A stretch of 64,000 nt of DNA, taken from NCBI GenBank assembly GCA_965659685.1, contig CBFHXB010000001.1, forward strand, positions 124,001 to 188,000. Direction: 5' to 3'. Each line of letters starts with the position of its first letter. Position 1 is the stretch's first letter. The notes below the pieces were generated by a model. The model did not search any database, was not told where the DNA came from, and saw only the letters and a program-made list of their open reading frames with translations. Source of the stretch: MGIIa-L3 sp11892u (GTDB lineage: Archaea; Thermoplasmatota; Poseidoniia; Poseidoniales; Poseidoniaceae). Shown here piece after piece: positions 7,798 to 16,445 of the stretch. Both the position numbers and the translations under genes were made by a program.

Positions 7798-8241
7798 ATG
7801 AACGTGACCGGAACACGTGTGATGGCCGTCGGCGTGTTCGACTTGCTTCACGCAGGGCACTTGCACTACCTCGAACAGGCCAAAGCCTTGGGCGACCATC
7901 TCACCGTCGTTGTTGCTCACGACGACACGGTTCGCGCGCGAAAGCACGACCCGGTCACCCCGATGGCTTTTCGCCGCCGCTTGGTGGAAGGTCTGAAGCC
8001 GGTGGACGAGGCCATTGTTGGAAACGCACCGGACGTTCCCATCTTCGACATCTTGCCCGCAGTCCGTCCTGACGTCATCGCGCTTGGATACGATCAAGAG
8101 CATGCTGAGCGCTCGATCCGTGACCGGCTTGAGGCCCTCGGCCACCACGGCATTCAGGTCACCCGTGTGGAAGGCCTGGCGGGTGACCTTGACGGCACAC
8201 GCAAGATCATTGCTCGTATCCTTGAACGGGGGGCTGCGTGA
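7798..8241 (+). CDS. ribL: Archaeal FAD synthetase (cytidylyltransferase family)
   Basis: It adenylates FMN to FAD. The 147-residue protein has the nucleotidyltransferase signature VGVFDLLHAGHLHYLEQAKALGD (HxGH) and the late DGTRKIIARI segment in place of the bacterial ISSTxIR. Size and neighbours (riboflavin genes) favour RibL over a glycerol-3-phosphate cytidylyltransferase. AGGAGGC directly precedes the ATG at 7798. The stop TGA overlaps the riboflavin synthase start, so the two are translationally coupled. Confidence 0.88.
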   Translation: MNVTGTRVMAVGVFDLLHAGHLHYLEQAKALGDHLTVVVAHDDTVRARKHDPVTPMAFRRRLVEGLKPVDEAIVGNAPDVPIFDILPAVRPDVIALGYDQEHAERSIRDRLEALGHHGIQVTRVEGLAGDLDGTRKIIARILERGAA

Positions 8242-8849
8242 TGTTCACAGGCCTTGTTGAAGGGTGCGGGACCGTCCTGTCCTTCGACCCCCGAGACGCC
8301 TCGTGGCGCCTTGTGGTGGCCGTTCCGAACACGGACGGCCTCGAACTCGGAGCCAGCGTGGCCATCGACGGCGTCTGCCTCACGGCCGTGGCCATGGAGG
8401 AGAACAAGGTCTCCTTCGACGTCATCGCTGAAAGCATGGAACGCAGCACGTTGGGTGACCGCAACGTTGGGGATTCCGTCAACGTGGAACGTGCCCTGCG
8501 CTTTGGGGACGAAGTTGGCGGGCACTTGGTCTCAGGCCATGTCTTCGACACAGGCCGCATCGAATCCGTCAAGCGCGCCGGGGAGACCTGCGACATGCGC
8601 ATCGAAGCCTCGCCGGCCACCATGCGCTACATCTTCGAGAAAGGGTACATCGCCATCTCTGGGATTTCCCTGACCGTCGGGGTTTGTGATGAGCAGGGGT
8701 TCAACCTTCATCTCATACCTGAGACCCTTGCAAGGACGACCTTGGGGCTCGCTAGGGCCGGCGACCGCGTTAACCTTGAAGTCGATCCCATCACGGTCGC
8801 AGCGGTCGAAACCGTTGAGCGCATCAAAGCCCAGGAGATGATGGTATAG
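8241..8849 (+). CDS. ribE: Riboflavin synthase, alpha chain (bacterial type)
   Basis: It dismutates two 6,7-dimethyl-8-ribityllumazine molecules to riboflavin. The ~202-residue protein starts MFTGLVEGCGTV and contains two homologous lumazine-binding barrels, with SVAIDGVCLTAV and GHLVSGHVFDTG in the first and YIAISGISLTV in the second. This is the trimeric bacterial/eukaryotic enzyme, not the archaeal lumazine-synthase-related form. A GTG one codon upstream (8238) is possible. It overlaps ribL by one base and is followed by ribH after 14 nt. Confidence 0.93.
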   Translation: MFTGLVEGCGTVLSFDPRDASWRLVVAVPNTDGLELGASVAIDGVCLTAVAMEENKVSFDVIAESMERSTLGDRNVGDSVNVERALRFGDEVGGHLVSGHVFDTGRIESVKRAGETCDMRIEASPATMRYIFEKGYIAISGISLTVGVCDEQGFNLHLIPETLARTTLGLARAGDRVNLEVDPITVAAVETVERIKAQEMMV

Positions 8850-8863
8850 AACACACAATTGGC

Positions 8864-9247
8864 GTGGTCTGTGGGTCATTCCACAAGGAGGAAGTTGAGC
8901 GCATGCTGAGCGAGGTACGGCAACGTGCACAAGGCCTGGATCATGCTTTGTTGCTCGAGCCAACTTGGGTGCCGGGGGCTTTCGAGGTGCCCCTCGCCAC
9001 CAAGCGTCTGTTCGATGGCGGGTGCGATGCCGTGGTGACTTTGGGCATCATTGAACGAGGACAAACCTTGCACGGACAAGTGATGGGTCAGGCCGTGCTT
9101 TCGTCGCTCATCGAACTCCAACTGGAGTACGGCCGGCCGGTGGGCTTGGGCATCATCGGGCCCGGTGCAGACCCAGAGCACATCGAACCACGGCTCTTTC
9201 CGCATGCGAAGGCAGCCATCGATGCCGTGCTGCACATGTTGGGTTAA
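8864..9247 (+). CDS. ribH: 6,7-dimethyl-8-ribityllumazine synthase
   Basis: It condenses the ribB product with the ribityl pyrimidinedione. The sequence shows the expected order: WVPGAFEVPLATKRL, DAVVTLGIIERGQTLHGQVM with the active-site histidine, and PVGLGIIGPGADPEHIEPR. The annotated GTG at 8864 falls inside the first beta strand (VVCGSFHKEE). The reading frame upstream continues as IEHTIG with no ATG, GTG or TTG, so the true start may be ATT at 8858 or ATA at 8846. Length from 8864 is 127 residues, slightly short for the family. Confidence 0.88.
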   Translation: MVCGSFHKEEVERMLSEVRQRAQGLDHALLLEPTWVPGAFEVPLATKRLFDGGCDAVVTLGIIERGQTLHGQVMGQAVLSSLIELQLEYGRPVGLGIIGPGADPEHIEPRLFPHAKAAIDAVLHMLG

Positions 9248-9300
9248 CTCCGCCCGTTCTTGGCGCGAACCTTGAAGGACAGGGTTTCCTTGCTTGGCGC

Positions 9301-10239
9301 ATGGTCGAGTCGAAAGACGTGCATGAGATTATCATCATCGGTTCAGGCCCTGCTGGATACACCGCTGGTCTCTATGCCGCGCGTGCAATGCTGGAGCCTC
9401 TGATGTTCGCCGGCTACATGTCGGGGGGGCAATTGATGCTCACCTCTGACATCGAGAACTTCCCCGGCTACCCCAAGGGTATCGGTGGTCCTGAGATGAT
9501 GATGGAACTTCGTGAACAAGCCGAACGTTTCGGCCTGCATGTTCAGGACAAAAACGTTGAATCTGTGGATTTGAGTTCTCGTCCCTTTGCGGTCACCGTC
9601 GAGGGGGACACCTTCCACGCCAACGCCGTGATCGTCTGCACCGGCGCAGAATCCATCTGGCTTGGCGCTGAAGGCGAAGAGGCTCAGAAAGGCCGAGGCA
9701 TCAGCACGTGTGCCACCTGCGATGGAGCCTTCTTCCGGGAGGAAGAGGTGATCGTCATCGGCGGTGGTGACTCCGCCATGGAGGAAGCCACCTTCCTGAC
9801 CCGTTTCGCGTCCAAGGTGACCCTCATTCATCGTCGCGACGTCTTCCGAGCTTCCCAAGTGATGTACGATCGTGCGGCGGCCCACCCCAAAATCGAGATC
9901 AAAACCTTCCGCGAGGTCAGCCGTTGGCTCTCCGATGAGAAGGGCCTCAGTGGAGCCGTCCTTGTCGACCCCCGCGACGGTTCCGAAGAGGAAATCGCCT
10001 GCACGGGAGCGTTCATCGCCATTGGGCACAAGCCCATCACGTCCTTCCTTGGTGGTCAAGTTCAGACCGATGACGAGGGCTACATCCTCCACAGCGAGCA
10101 CACCATGACCAACGTCCCGGGCGTCTTTGCCGCCGGCGATGTCGTGGACACCCGTTACCGCCAAGCCATCACGGCGGCGGGCATGGGTTGTCAAGCCGCC
10201 ATCGACGCAGAACGCTGGCTTGAGGCTCAGCATGACTGA
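9301..10239 (+). CDS. trxB: Thioredoxin reductase (NADPH)
   Basis: This FAD enzyme passes electrons from NADPH to thioredoxin in the cytoplasm. The 312-residue translation has GSGPAGYTAGLYAARA (FAD), the redox-active CATCDG at about residues 137-140, a second Rossmann motif VIGGGDSAMEEATFLTRFA followed by HRRDVFRAS for NADPH, and GVFAAGDVVDTRYRQAITAAGMG at the C-terminus. Length is canonical. The stop overlaps the next gene's start by 8 nt. Two exported thioredoxin-like proteins elsewhere in the window act outside the cell and need other reductants. Confidence 0.95.
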   Translation: MVESKDVHEIIIIGSGPAGYTAGLYAARAMLEPLMFAGYMSGGQLMLTSDIENFPGYPKGIGGPEMMMELREQAERFGLHVQDKNVESVDLSSRPFAVTVEGDTFHANAVIVCTGAESIWLGAEGEEAQKGRGISTCATCDGAFFREEEVIVIGGGDSAMEEATFLTRFASKVTLIHRRDVFRASQVMYDRAAAHPKIEIKTFREVSRWLSDEKGLSGAVLVDPRDGSEEEIACTGAFIAIGHKPITSFLGGQVQTDDEGYILHSEHTMTNVPGVFAAGDVVDTRYRQAITAAGMGCQAAIDAERWLEAQHD

Positions 10240-11416
10240 ACCCGCCGGTCGGCCTGTTCGCGGCGTGGATGCCGTCCGACACGCACGGCACCTCCGGCTC
10301 GAGGAAATCGGCGAAGAGGGCCAAGCGAGGCTGTCCACCTCTTCCGTGGCGGTGATCGGGGCGGGAGGACTTGGATGCCCGGTGCTCCTCTACCTCGCCG
10401 CCGCGGGTGTTGGTCGTCTGACGATCGTCGATGACGACGTCGTTGACCTCTCCAACCTTCAGCGGCAAGTCATCTATAGAACAAGCGATGTCGGGCGGGC
10501 GAAGGCCGAAGTCTCACGTGAGCGAGTCTTGGAATTGGACCCGGGCCTTCACGTCGAGGCCCACACGCAGCGGCTCACTCCTCAGAATGCATTGGTGTAT
10601 CTCAAAGGGCATGACCTCATCATCGATGGCACGGACCTTATTCCGGCTCGGTACCTCATCGACGACGCATGTGCAATCCTCGGTTTGCCGTGGATTCATG
10701 CCTCTGTGCACCGGTTTGAGGGGCGTATCGCGTTGTTTGAACCCAAACAGGGAGCCTCCTACAGGGACCTCCATCCCGAACCGCCGCCACCTGGTTCCGT
10801 TCAAGCGTGCAACGAAGTGGGGGTCCTCGGAGCGGTGCCGGGTGTGCTCGGTACCATGCAGGCCGCCCTCGCTGTGGAGGTGTTGCTTGGACGCGGTGAG
10901 GCGGCAAAGGGTCGCCTGACCATGGTTGACGTGCAAGGTTTGGAGACCCGGCACCTTCGGTTTGAACGGCTGGAACATCGAACGTCGCCCACAGATTTGG
11001 CCGATGCCCAGCGGTTGTGGGAGGCAGATCCGGCGTGCCATCTCGGTCGCCACCTTGAAGAAACGGATGCGGCCGTGGGAGGCCAGATGTTCCACCAGAT
11101 TTCCTCGCCGGAGTTCCTGCAACGACGTTCTTCAGGATGGTCTCCCTTCGTGCTTGATGTGCGGTCCTCCGAAGAACACGCCCAGATGGCGGCGCACAGC
11201 TGCGGACTGACCGTGCCTCATCCTCAGGTGTTGGACGTGCTGTCGGACCTGCCGGACCATGGCGACATCCTCATCCACTGCAAGTCTGGCATGCGCTCGA
11301 TGATGGCGGCCATGATGCTCATGGAAGCCGGCGTGGACGGTTCACGTTTGTACAACTTGCAGGACGGCATCCTTGGCTGGTATGCCAACGCACCGGAAGA
11401 CATCCGCGTCGGATGA
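10232..11416 (+). CDS. ThiF/MoeB-type adenylyltransferase fused to rhodanese domain
   Basis: This is an E1-like enzyme that adenylates the C-terminus of a small sulfur carrier (ThiS, MoaD or SAMP type) and may sulfurate it. Residues about 25-270 form the ThiF fold: VIGAGGLGCPVLLYLAAAGVG, IVDDDVVDLSNLQRQ and QACNEVGVLGAVPGVLG. The C-terminal ~110 residues are a rhodanese domain with active-site loop HCKSGMRS. The architecture matches MoeZ/MOCS3. The usual zinc CxxC before PEPPPP is missing (ASYRDLHPEPPPP). Molybdenum hydroxylase and MobA/XdhC genes in the window make cofactor sulfur transfer a plausible role. Confidence 0.88.
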   Translation: MTEPAGRPVRGVDAVRHARHLRLEEIGEEGQARLSTSSVAVIGAGGLGCPVLLYLAAAGVGRLTIVDDDVVDLSNLQRQVIYRTSDVGRAKAEVSRERVLELDPGLHVEAHTQRLTPQNALVYLKGHDLIIDGTDLIPARYLIDDACAILGLPWIHASVHRFEGRIALFEPKQGASYRDLHPEPPPPGSVQACNEVGVLGAVPGVLGTMQAALAVEVLLGRGEAAKGRLTMVDVQGLETRHLRFERLEHRTSPTDLADAQRLWEADPACHLGRHLEETDAAVGGQMFHQISSPEFLQRRSSGWSPFVLDVRSSEEHAQMAAHSCGLTVPHPQVLDVLSDLPDHGDILIHCKSGMRSMMAAMMLMEAGVDGSRLYNLQDGILGWYANAPEDIRVG

Positions 11417-11499
11417 TGTCCTTCGGATGCCCATTCTGGCCGTTAAAGGAAGGAAGAGGTTGAAGGCCGCCACCGTCCGCTCTCGCCTTGGGGAAGGCC

Positions 11500-12573
11500 A
11501 TGGCACACGTCATCGTCGCGGACGGCAACGAAGGCCGCCGTTCCCTTCTGGCCAACACGCTTGAGCGCGAAGGATTCCAAATCACACGTGCGAGCACGCT
11601 TCGCCAAGCCGTGGGCACCACCGTCGCGACCACCCCAGAAGTGTTGCTCCTCGAGGAGTCATGGTCTGAGGGAAGTCCCTACGATGCTGCACAGTCCATT
11701 GTTTCGAACCCTGCAGTCGGTGCCCGCACCCGAATCCTCCTCTTGTCGCGAGATACCTCGCAAGAGGCCTTGATCGGTGCCACCCGGGCTGGCATCGCCG
11801 AGGTGCTCAGCAAACCCATTGACATGGCCCGGCTGATCGCACAGGTTCGGGTTCACGCAGAGAAGCGGACCGTTGCACCGCCGGCCAATGTGCCCATGCA
11901 AGGCTTCGGTGGCGGTGGCCTCAGCGGTGGTTTTGCTGCCCCACTTCCCGCCATGGACGACGGTTCTTGGGCGATGCCTGTGTTGCGCGGTCTCCTTGGT
12001 TCGGATCGTCTGAACGCCGATTTGTTGCGGGAGGTGATGCCCGATGCCGCAGGATTGGACGAAGACCCAGAGGGCCTGGTCGAATTGGTTCGGAAGACGA
12101 TGGCTCGTTTGGTGGAAGCCAACGAGGAGAACGTTGCCCCTTCACCGGCCAAGCCCACCTCGCCCTCGGCCGCTGGCCCTTCGATTGAGGACCTGACAAA
12201 ATCCGTCACCCTGGGTTCCGGTGAGGCGCCAAGCAAGGGTCCCAACCGCAGTGCAACCTTGGACAGCGGGGGCATGCAGGATGCCCTCCAGCGTCAGGCA
12301 GACCAGATCGCAAGGGAGGTTGAGCAAGCCATGGAATCGGTGCTTGACGAAGCGCCTCCAGCCGTGACGGATGCCGCGGACGATTCCATGCTTGGCGTGG
12401 ACAAAGAGACGTTGGCTTACGTTCGATTGTGCATCGAGGACATCAGAGATTTGCTTTGGGACCTCGGCCGTCCTGGTGCGGTGTCGGACCTGACCTTGAT
12501 GACGCGACTTGAGGACGCCACCGGCTTTGCGGAAGAAGTTCTGAAAGTCTGGCCTTCGGAAGAGGACGCTTAG
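11500..12573 (+). CDS. Response-regulator-like protein with degenerate receiver domain
   Basis: The first ~120 residues read as a CheY-like receiver (MAHVIVADGNEGRRSLLANTLEREGFQI, ILLLSRD, GIAEVLSKPID with the conserved lysine). The phospho-acceptor aspartate after the third strand is replaced by glutamates (EVLLLEESW, residues 52-53), and only one aspartate remains of the acidic pair. A glycine-rich linker and about 230 residues of acidic, alanine- and serine-rich sequence with predicted helices follow; no output domain is recognisable. The start ATG at 11500 is preceded by GGGAAGG; a TTG at 11488 is possible. It may sense something other than phosphorylation. Confidence 0.65.
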   Translation: MAHVIVADGNEGRRSLLANTLEREGFQITRASTLRQAVGTTVATTPEVLLLEESWSEGSPYDAAQSIVSNPAVGARTRILLLSRDTSQEALIGATRAGIAEVLSKPIDMARLIAQVRVHAEKRTVAPPANVPMQGFGGGGLSGGFAAPLPAMDDGSWAMPVLRGLLGSDRLNADLLREVMPDAAGLDEDPEGLVELVRKTMARLVEANEENVAPSPAKPTSPSAAGPSIEDLTKSVTLGSGEAPSKGPNRSATLDSGGMQDALQRQADQIAREVEQAMESVLDEAPPAVTDAADDSMLGVDKETLAYVRLCIEDIRDLLWDLGRPGAVSDLTLMTRLEDATGFAEEVLKVWPSEEDA

Positions 12574-12622
12574 GCACAGGGAGGTTTGAAGCCCGGCGCT
12601 CCGTGGCCGGGACGGTGAGCGC

Positions 12623-15226
12623 ATGGCCCAAGGCGACCTTCCCCGCATTCACGGCAGCGGATGGAAGCCCTCCGGCCCGCTTTCCTTCGTTGCGCCGTTG
12701 GTCGCGGACGCAGCCCGGGCCGAACTTCTGAGGTTCATGGCCGAACGGCACCAAGGCCTCCTTCCCGTGGCTGTGGACGCTTGGGCGTCGTCCATCGGCG
12801 ACCATGACGTCTTCGACGGGGCTTCTTGGCATGGTTTCAGCGAATCCTTTCTCGAGGCCTTCGCCATCCGAACAGCGGAACAAGCAGGTCACCTTGAGGG
12901 CGTTGACGCTGCCGAGGAAATCATTCCTCGGAGGAACGCCGACTTGCACCTCGGACGCCGTTTGACGCGCGTCCTCATCGATCTTCGGCTCACCTTGCGC
13001 AGGCTCGCACACTACATGGCCGTCACCCTTGATCATCGCCAAGAATGGCAACGCATGATGACCCGCACCAGGGCACTTGACGAAGCCCTGAAGGTCCTGT
13101 ACACCGAAGGTCGTGAGGCGCCAGACGGCTCACGCTTTGGCGGCAAAGGGTTCCGTTCCACGTGGCAAGAAGCCATCGTCGCGGCGGCGACCCCGCTCGC
13201 CCGGCAACAAGATGCACCATTGGGCGCGCGTCCCGGTGCGGGCTACGACGGCGATCTTGTTGCACCGATGATCCGGGACGTCGGACTCGCGCTGGCCATG
13301 GGCGACACCCCGCTGGGTGTGATGGCCGCAAACCTTGGCAAGGCCGGCTCGGTCATGGACGGCGGTCAGGACGACGCGGGAGGTCGCGACCTTCACATCG
13401 GGGCTTGGCACGTCGGTGTGCTTCCTCCAACCGCGCCGCTCCCCATCGCGGCCTGCACCATGACTGGATTGGCCTTCGCCGCCGTGCGGCAAGGATTGGA
13501 CCGCTTCCACGTTGCTTGCATCGGCGAGGGGGCCTCTTCGTCCGGTGAGTTTTGGGAAGCCATGAACCTCGCCGGTGCGCGCGGGCTGCCGATCACCTAC
13601 ATCCTCCAAAACAATCAGATTGCCCTCGACACCCCTCCAGCACACCAGTCCGGTGTCGAGCTATGGGCCGACAAAGCGGTGGCGATGGGCTTCCCGGGTT
13701 GGACCATCGACGGTTCCGACCCTGCTGCCGTTCATGCCAGCGTCGCCGTGGCGCGTGAATTTGGACTTGAGGGCGGTGGCCCAACCCTGATTCACATCGA
13801 GACCATGCGTGGCTGCGGCCATGCCCATCACCACGATGACCTGTACCTCGGGGCCCCCTCGGGTGCAACCCAGGGTTACGTGGACGATGCGCTGATCGAA
13901 TATTGGGAGGCGAAGGATCCGATACCCACGCACCGTGCTCTTTTGATTGACCTCGGAGTTGCGGTGGACGAACTTGAAACGATGGAATCCGACGAATTGC
14001 ATGCGGTAGACGAGGCGTTGGAGGCCTTGGACGCCATGCCTTGGCCAACCCCCACCACCGTCACCCGCGGCATCACGAGCATTCACGATGCAGAAACGCA
14101 GCAACAGCACCTTGAGCGATTGAACGGTGCGGACCTGATGCAGGCTCCACCCAACGGGCCTTTGGACGTCGGAGACGTGGCATGGACCTACGCGGATGAA
14201 GGCGGTTGGACCTACGCGAGAGCCATCCAGCAGGCCATGGCCGACGTGGCCGACCGTGAGGGGGACAACACGGTCTTCATCGGCGAGGACATGGAAGTTG
14301 CCGGTGCGTTCGGCCTCAACATGGGCCTGAGGAATGCCGGTCATCAGAACCTGCTCGTCGACATGCCGCTGTGCGAAGCAGCCATCATTCACACCGCGGT
14401 GGGTGCAGCCCTTTCCGGTATGCGTCCGATGGCCGAGATTCAGTTCGGTGGTTTCGCAGCGCTGGCCCACAACGCGCTGGTCAACAACGCTGCCATGTTG
14501 CGATGGCGTTGGGGTGCTGATTGCCCCATGACCGTCCGTGTCCCGTTGGGTGCACGAACCCGCAGCGGGCCGTACCACGCCAACATGATCGAAAGTTGGT
14601 ACGCCAACGACCCGGGTCTGGTTGTGCTGGCCCCGGGAACCCCGCAGCAAGCCTACGACATGATCGTCGAAGCATCGGCGCTTCCAGACCCGGTGTTGAT
14701 CCTCGAACACATCGGCCTGTACGGATTGCGAGGCGGCAAAACGGGCTGGGGCATGAACATCAACCAGCACGTGGACACCGGCCCGGTCAAATCAGCGGTT
14801 TCCTCCGGTGAGCGTTACCACATCGGCAAGAGCAGGGTGATCCGAGGCGGTCGCGACGTGACCTTGGTGACGTGGGGGGCCATGCTTCACCTTGCCCTTG
14901 AAGCGGCCACAACCATGGCTTTGGAAGGCGTGGAGGTAGAGGTCATCGACGTTGGAACCCTGATGCCGTTTGACGCCCAACCATGCGTTGATTCCGTGCT
15001 ACGTACAGGCCGCTTGGTGGTGCTCCACGAAGCCCAATGGTCGGGCGGTTTGGGCCATACGATTCAGAGTCGAATCATGGAATCGGCCTTTTATGCCCTC
15101 GAGGCAGCGCCTGTGGTGATCGGTGCGTTGGACACGCCTGTGCCCTTCTCTCCACCGCTGGAGAACCATACGATTCCTGCCGTGGTGCATGTGGAGCAGG
15201 TGCTTCGCACTCTGACACAGGATTGA
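12623..15226 (+). CDS. 2-oxoacid dehydrogenase E1 component, alpha and beta subunits fused
   Basis: This is the thiamine-diphosphate-dependent decarboxylase of a pyruvate or branched-chain 2-oxoacid dehydrogenase complex. The 867-residue protein joins both halves. The alpha-type half has the cofactor motif GEGASSSGEFWEAMNLAG...NNQIA near residues 300-335. The beta-type half (from about residue 530) begins TYARAIQQAMADVADRE, with the catalytic glutamate region FIGEDMEVAGAFG and EIQFGGFAALAHN, and ends with the transketolase C-terminal domain (LVVLHEAQWSGGLGHTI). E1 alpha and beta are separate in most archaea with this complex. No E2 or E3 gene is in the window, so substrate cannot be set. Confidence 0.85.
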   Translation: MAQGDLPRIHGSGWKPSGPLSFVAPLVADAARAELLRFMAERHQGLLPVAVDAWASSIGDHDVFDGASWHGFSESFLEAFAIRTAEQAGHLEGVDAAEEIIPRRNADLHLGRRLTRVLIDLRLTLRRLAHYMAVTLDHRQEWQRMMTRTRALDEALKVLYTEGREAPDGSRFGGKGFRSTWQEAIVAAATPLARQQDAPLGARPGAGYDGDLVAPMIRDVGLALAMGDTPLGVMAANLGKAGSVMDGGQDDAGGRDLHIGAWHVGVLPPTAPLPIAACTMTGLAFAAVRQGLDRFHVACIGEGASSSGEFWEAMNLAGARGLPITYILQNNQIALDTPPAHQSGVELWADKAVAMGFPGWTIDGSDPAAVHASVAVAREFGLEGGGPTLIHIETMRGCGHAHHHDDLYLGAPSGATQGYVDDALIEYWEAKDPIPTHRALLIDLGVAVDELETMESDELHAVDEALEALDAMPWPTPTTVTRGITSIHDAETQQQHLERLNGADLMQAPPNGPLDVGDVAWTYADEGGWTYARAIQQAMADVADREGDNTVFIGEDMEVAGAFGLNMGLRNAGHQNLLVDMPLCEAAIIHTAVGAALSGMRPMAEIQFGGFAALAHNALVNNAAMLRWRWGADCPMTVRVPLGARTRSGPYHANMIESWYANDPGLVVLAPGTPQQAYDMIVEASALPDPVLILEHIGLYGLRGGKTGWGMNINQHVDTGPVKSAVSSGERYHIGKSRVIRGGRDVTLVTWGAMLHLALEAATTMALEGVEVEVIDVGTLMPFDAQPCVDSVLRTGRLVVLHEAQWSGGLGHTIQSRIMESAFYALEAAPVVIGALDTPVPFSPPLENHTIPAVVHVEQVLRTLTQD

Positions 15227-15273
15227 CCGACACATCCTGAAGGATGATGAAGGGGTGAGGCTCCCGGTGCTTC

Positions 15274-16404
15274 ATGGCGGAGCCCGAGCAGGTGCAAGGG
15301 CTGCCAAAGTTGCTGTCCTACAACGCCTTCGTGCTGACGGCGTCTTTGTTCCTCGGTTTGCTCTTCCTCGAGAGCATCTTGGACAAGAATGCCCTGAGCG
15401 CCGTCGCGGTGCTGTTGGTCTTGGCCATCGGTTTGCTCGTTTCCTCGGCTGATTTTTTCATCGCCGGAGCGCGGAGTTTGGCCAAGCGTGCAGGCGTGGC
15501 CGAAGTGGTCATTGGATTGACGGTGGTGTCGATTGGGACCTCCCTGCCAGAAATCCTGGTGACCGCCTCTGCGGCCTATGACATCCCCACGTCAACGGGT
15601 GATGTGGCTGACCTTGCCGTCGGTTCCATTTTTGGCTCGGTGCTGGTTCAAATCACCCTCATTCTCGGCATCGTTGCCTTCACCCGGCCCATTCGTGTTG
15701 GCCCAGAATGGCTTCGACGTGACGGCATGCTGATGCTGAGTGCCAACGTATTGTTGGGCATCCTGATTTGGACCGGCACCACCTTGAGCAGGGTCGAAGG
15801 CGGTTTCTTGGTGCTGGCCTACGTCTGGTACGTGGTGTGGCTGGTCCGGCACCGAAAAGAAATCCAGGAGGACGCCCGGAACCAAGGCCTCGAGCCGCAA
15901 GCGGGCGAATCCATGTCCTTGTGGAGCACCGGTGCTTCGATCGTCATGGTCGTGCTCGGGCTTGCCTTCGCCTTATTTGCTGCCCACCATCTCGTCGAGT
16001 TGGCGGTTCAGGTGGCGGAGAAACTCAACGTTTCTGAAGCCGTGATCGGCACGACCATCTCAGGCATTGGGACTTCGCTCCCCGAGTTGACCATCGCCTT
16101 GCTTTCCGTCAAGAAGAGCGAGGGTGTTGCCATCGGCACCTTGGTCGGGTCCAACATCACCGATCCAACGTTGTCGATTGGCATCGCGGCATTGGTCCAC
16201 CCACTCGAGGTTTCAGCCGCAGGTTGGACCATCACCTCTGGACTGATCATCCCCGCCACCATCGTGTCCATCGGCGTTGCCTTGCTCTTCATGCGGACAA
16301 ATTACCGATTCCGCCGACGAGAAGGAGCGATGCTCATCTCGCTCTACCTCGTGTTCCTTGTGTTGCTCGCCCTTCAGCGAAACGGAACCATCCTCGCCAC
16401 GTGA
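15274..16404 (+). CDS. Sodium/calcium exchanger family transporter
   Basis: This polytopic antiporter of 376 residues has about ten hydrophobic helices arranged as two repeats. Each repeat has the CaCA alpha-repeat: VVIGLTVVSIGTSLPEILVTA in the first half and VIGTTISGIGTSLPELTIALL followed by GTLVGSNITDP in the second. The paired GTSLPE motifs carry the ion-binding glutamates. It probably exports Ca2+ in exchange for Na+ or H+. It stands alone between E1 and an acyl-CoA dehydrogenase gene, all on the same strand. Confidence 0.9.
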   Translation: MAEPEQVQGLPKLLSYNAFVLTASLFLGLLFLESILDKNALSAVAVLLVLAIGLLVSSADFFIAGARSLAKRAGVAEVVIGLTVVSIGTSLPEILVTASAAYDIPTSTGDVADLAVGSIFGSVLVQITLILGIVAFTRPIRVGPEWLRRDGMLMLSANVLLGILIWTGTTLSRVEGGFLVLAYVWYVVWLVRHRKEIQEDARNQGLEPQAGESMSLWSTGASIVMVVLGLAFALFAAHHLVELAVQVAEKLNVSEAVIGTTISGIGTSLPELTIALLSVKKSEGVAIGTLVGSNITDPTLSIGIAALVHPLEVSAAGWTITSGLIIPATIVSIGVALLFMRTNYRFRRREGAMLISLYLVFLVLLALQRNGTILAT

Positions 16405-16415
16405 GCATTGACGAG

Positions 16416-16422
16416 CATTAAG
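16416..16422 (+). promoter_or_regulatory. Possible TATA box of the acyl-CoA dehydrogenase gene
   Basis: CATTAAG lies 24-30 nt before the ATG at 16446, in the position expected for a leaderless archaeal transcript. The rest of the spacer is GC-rich. Support is positional only. Confidence 0.3.
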
Positions 16423-16445
16423 TCCGGCCGCCTTGTCGGCAGGGC

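Noticed and set aside
9343..10338. 331-codon minus-strand frame opposite thioredoxin reductase
   Set aside because: Mirror of a clearly conserved enzyme; no motif of its own.
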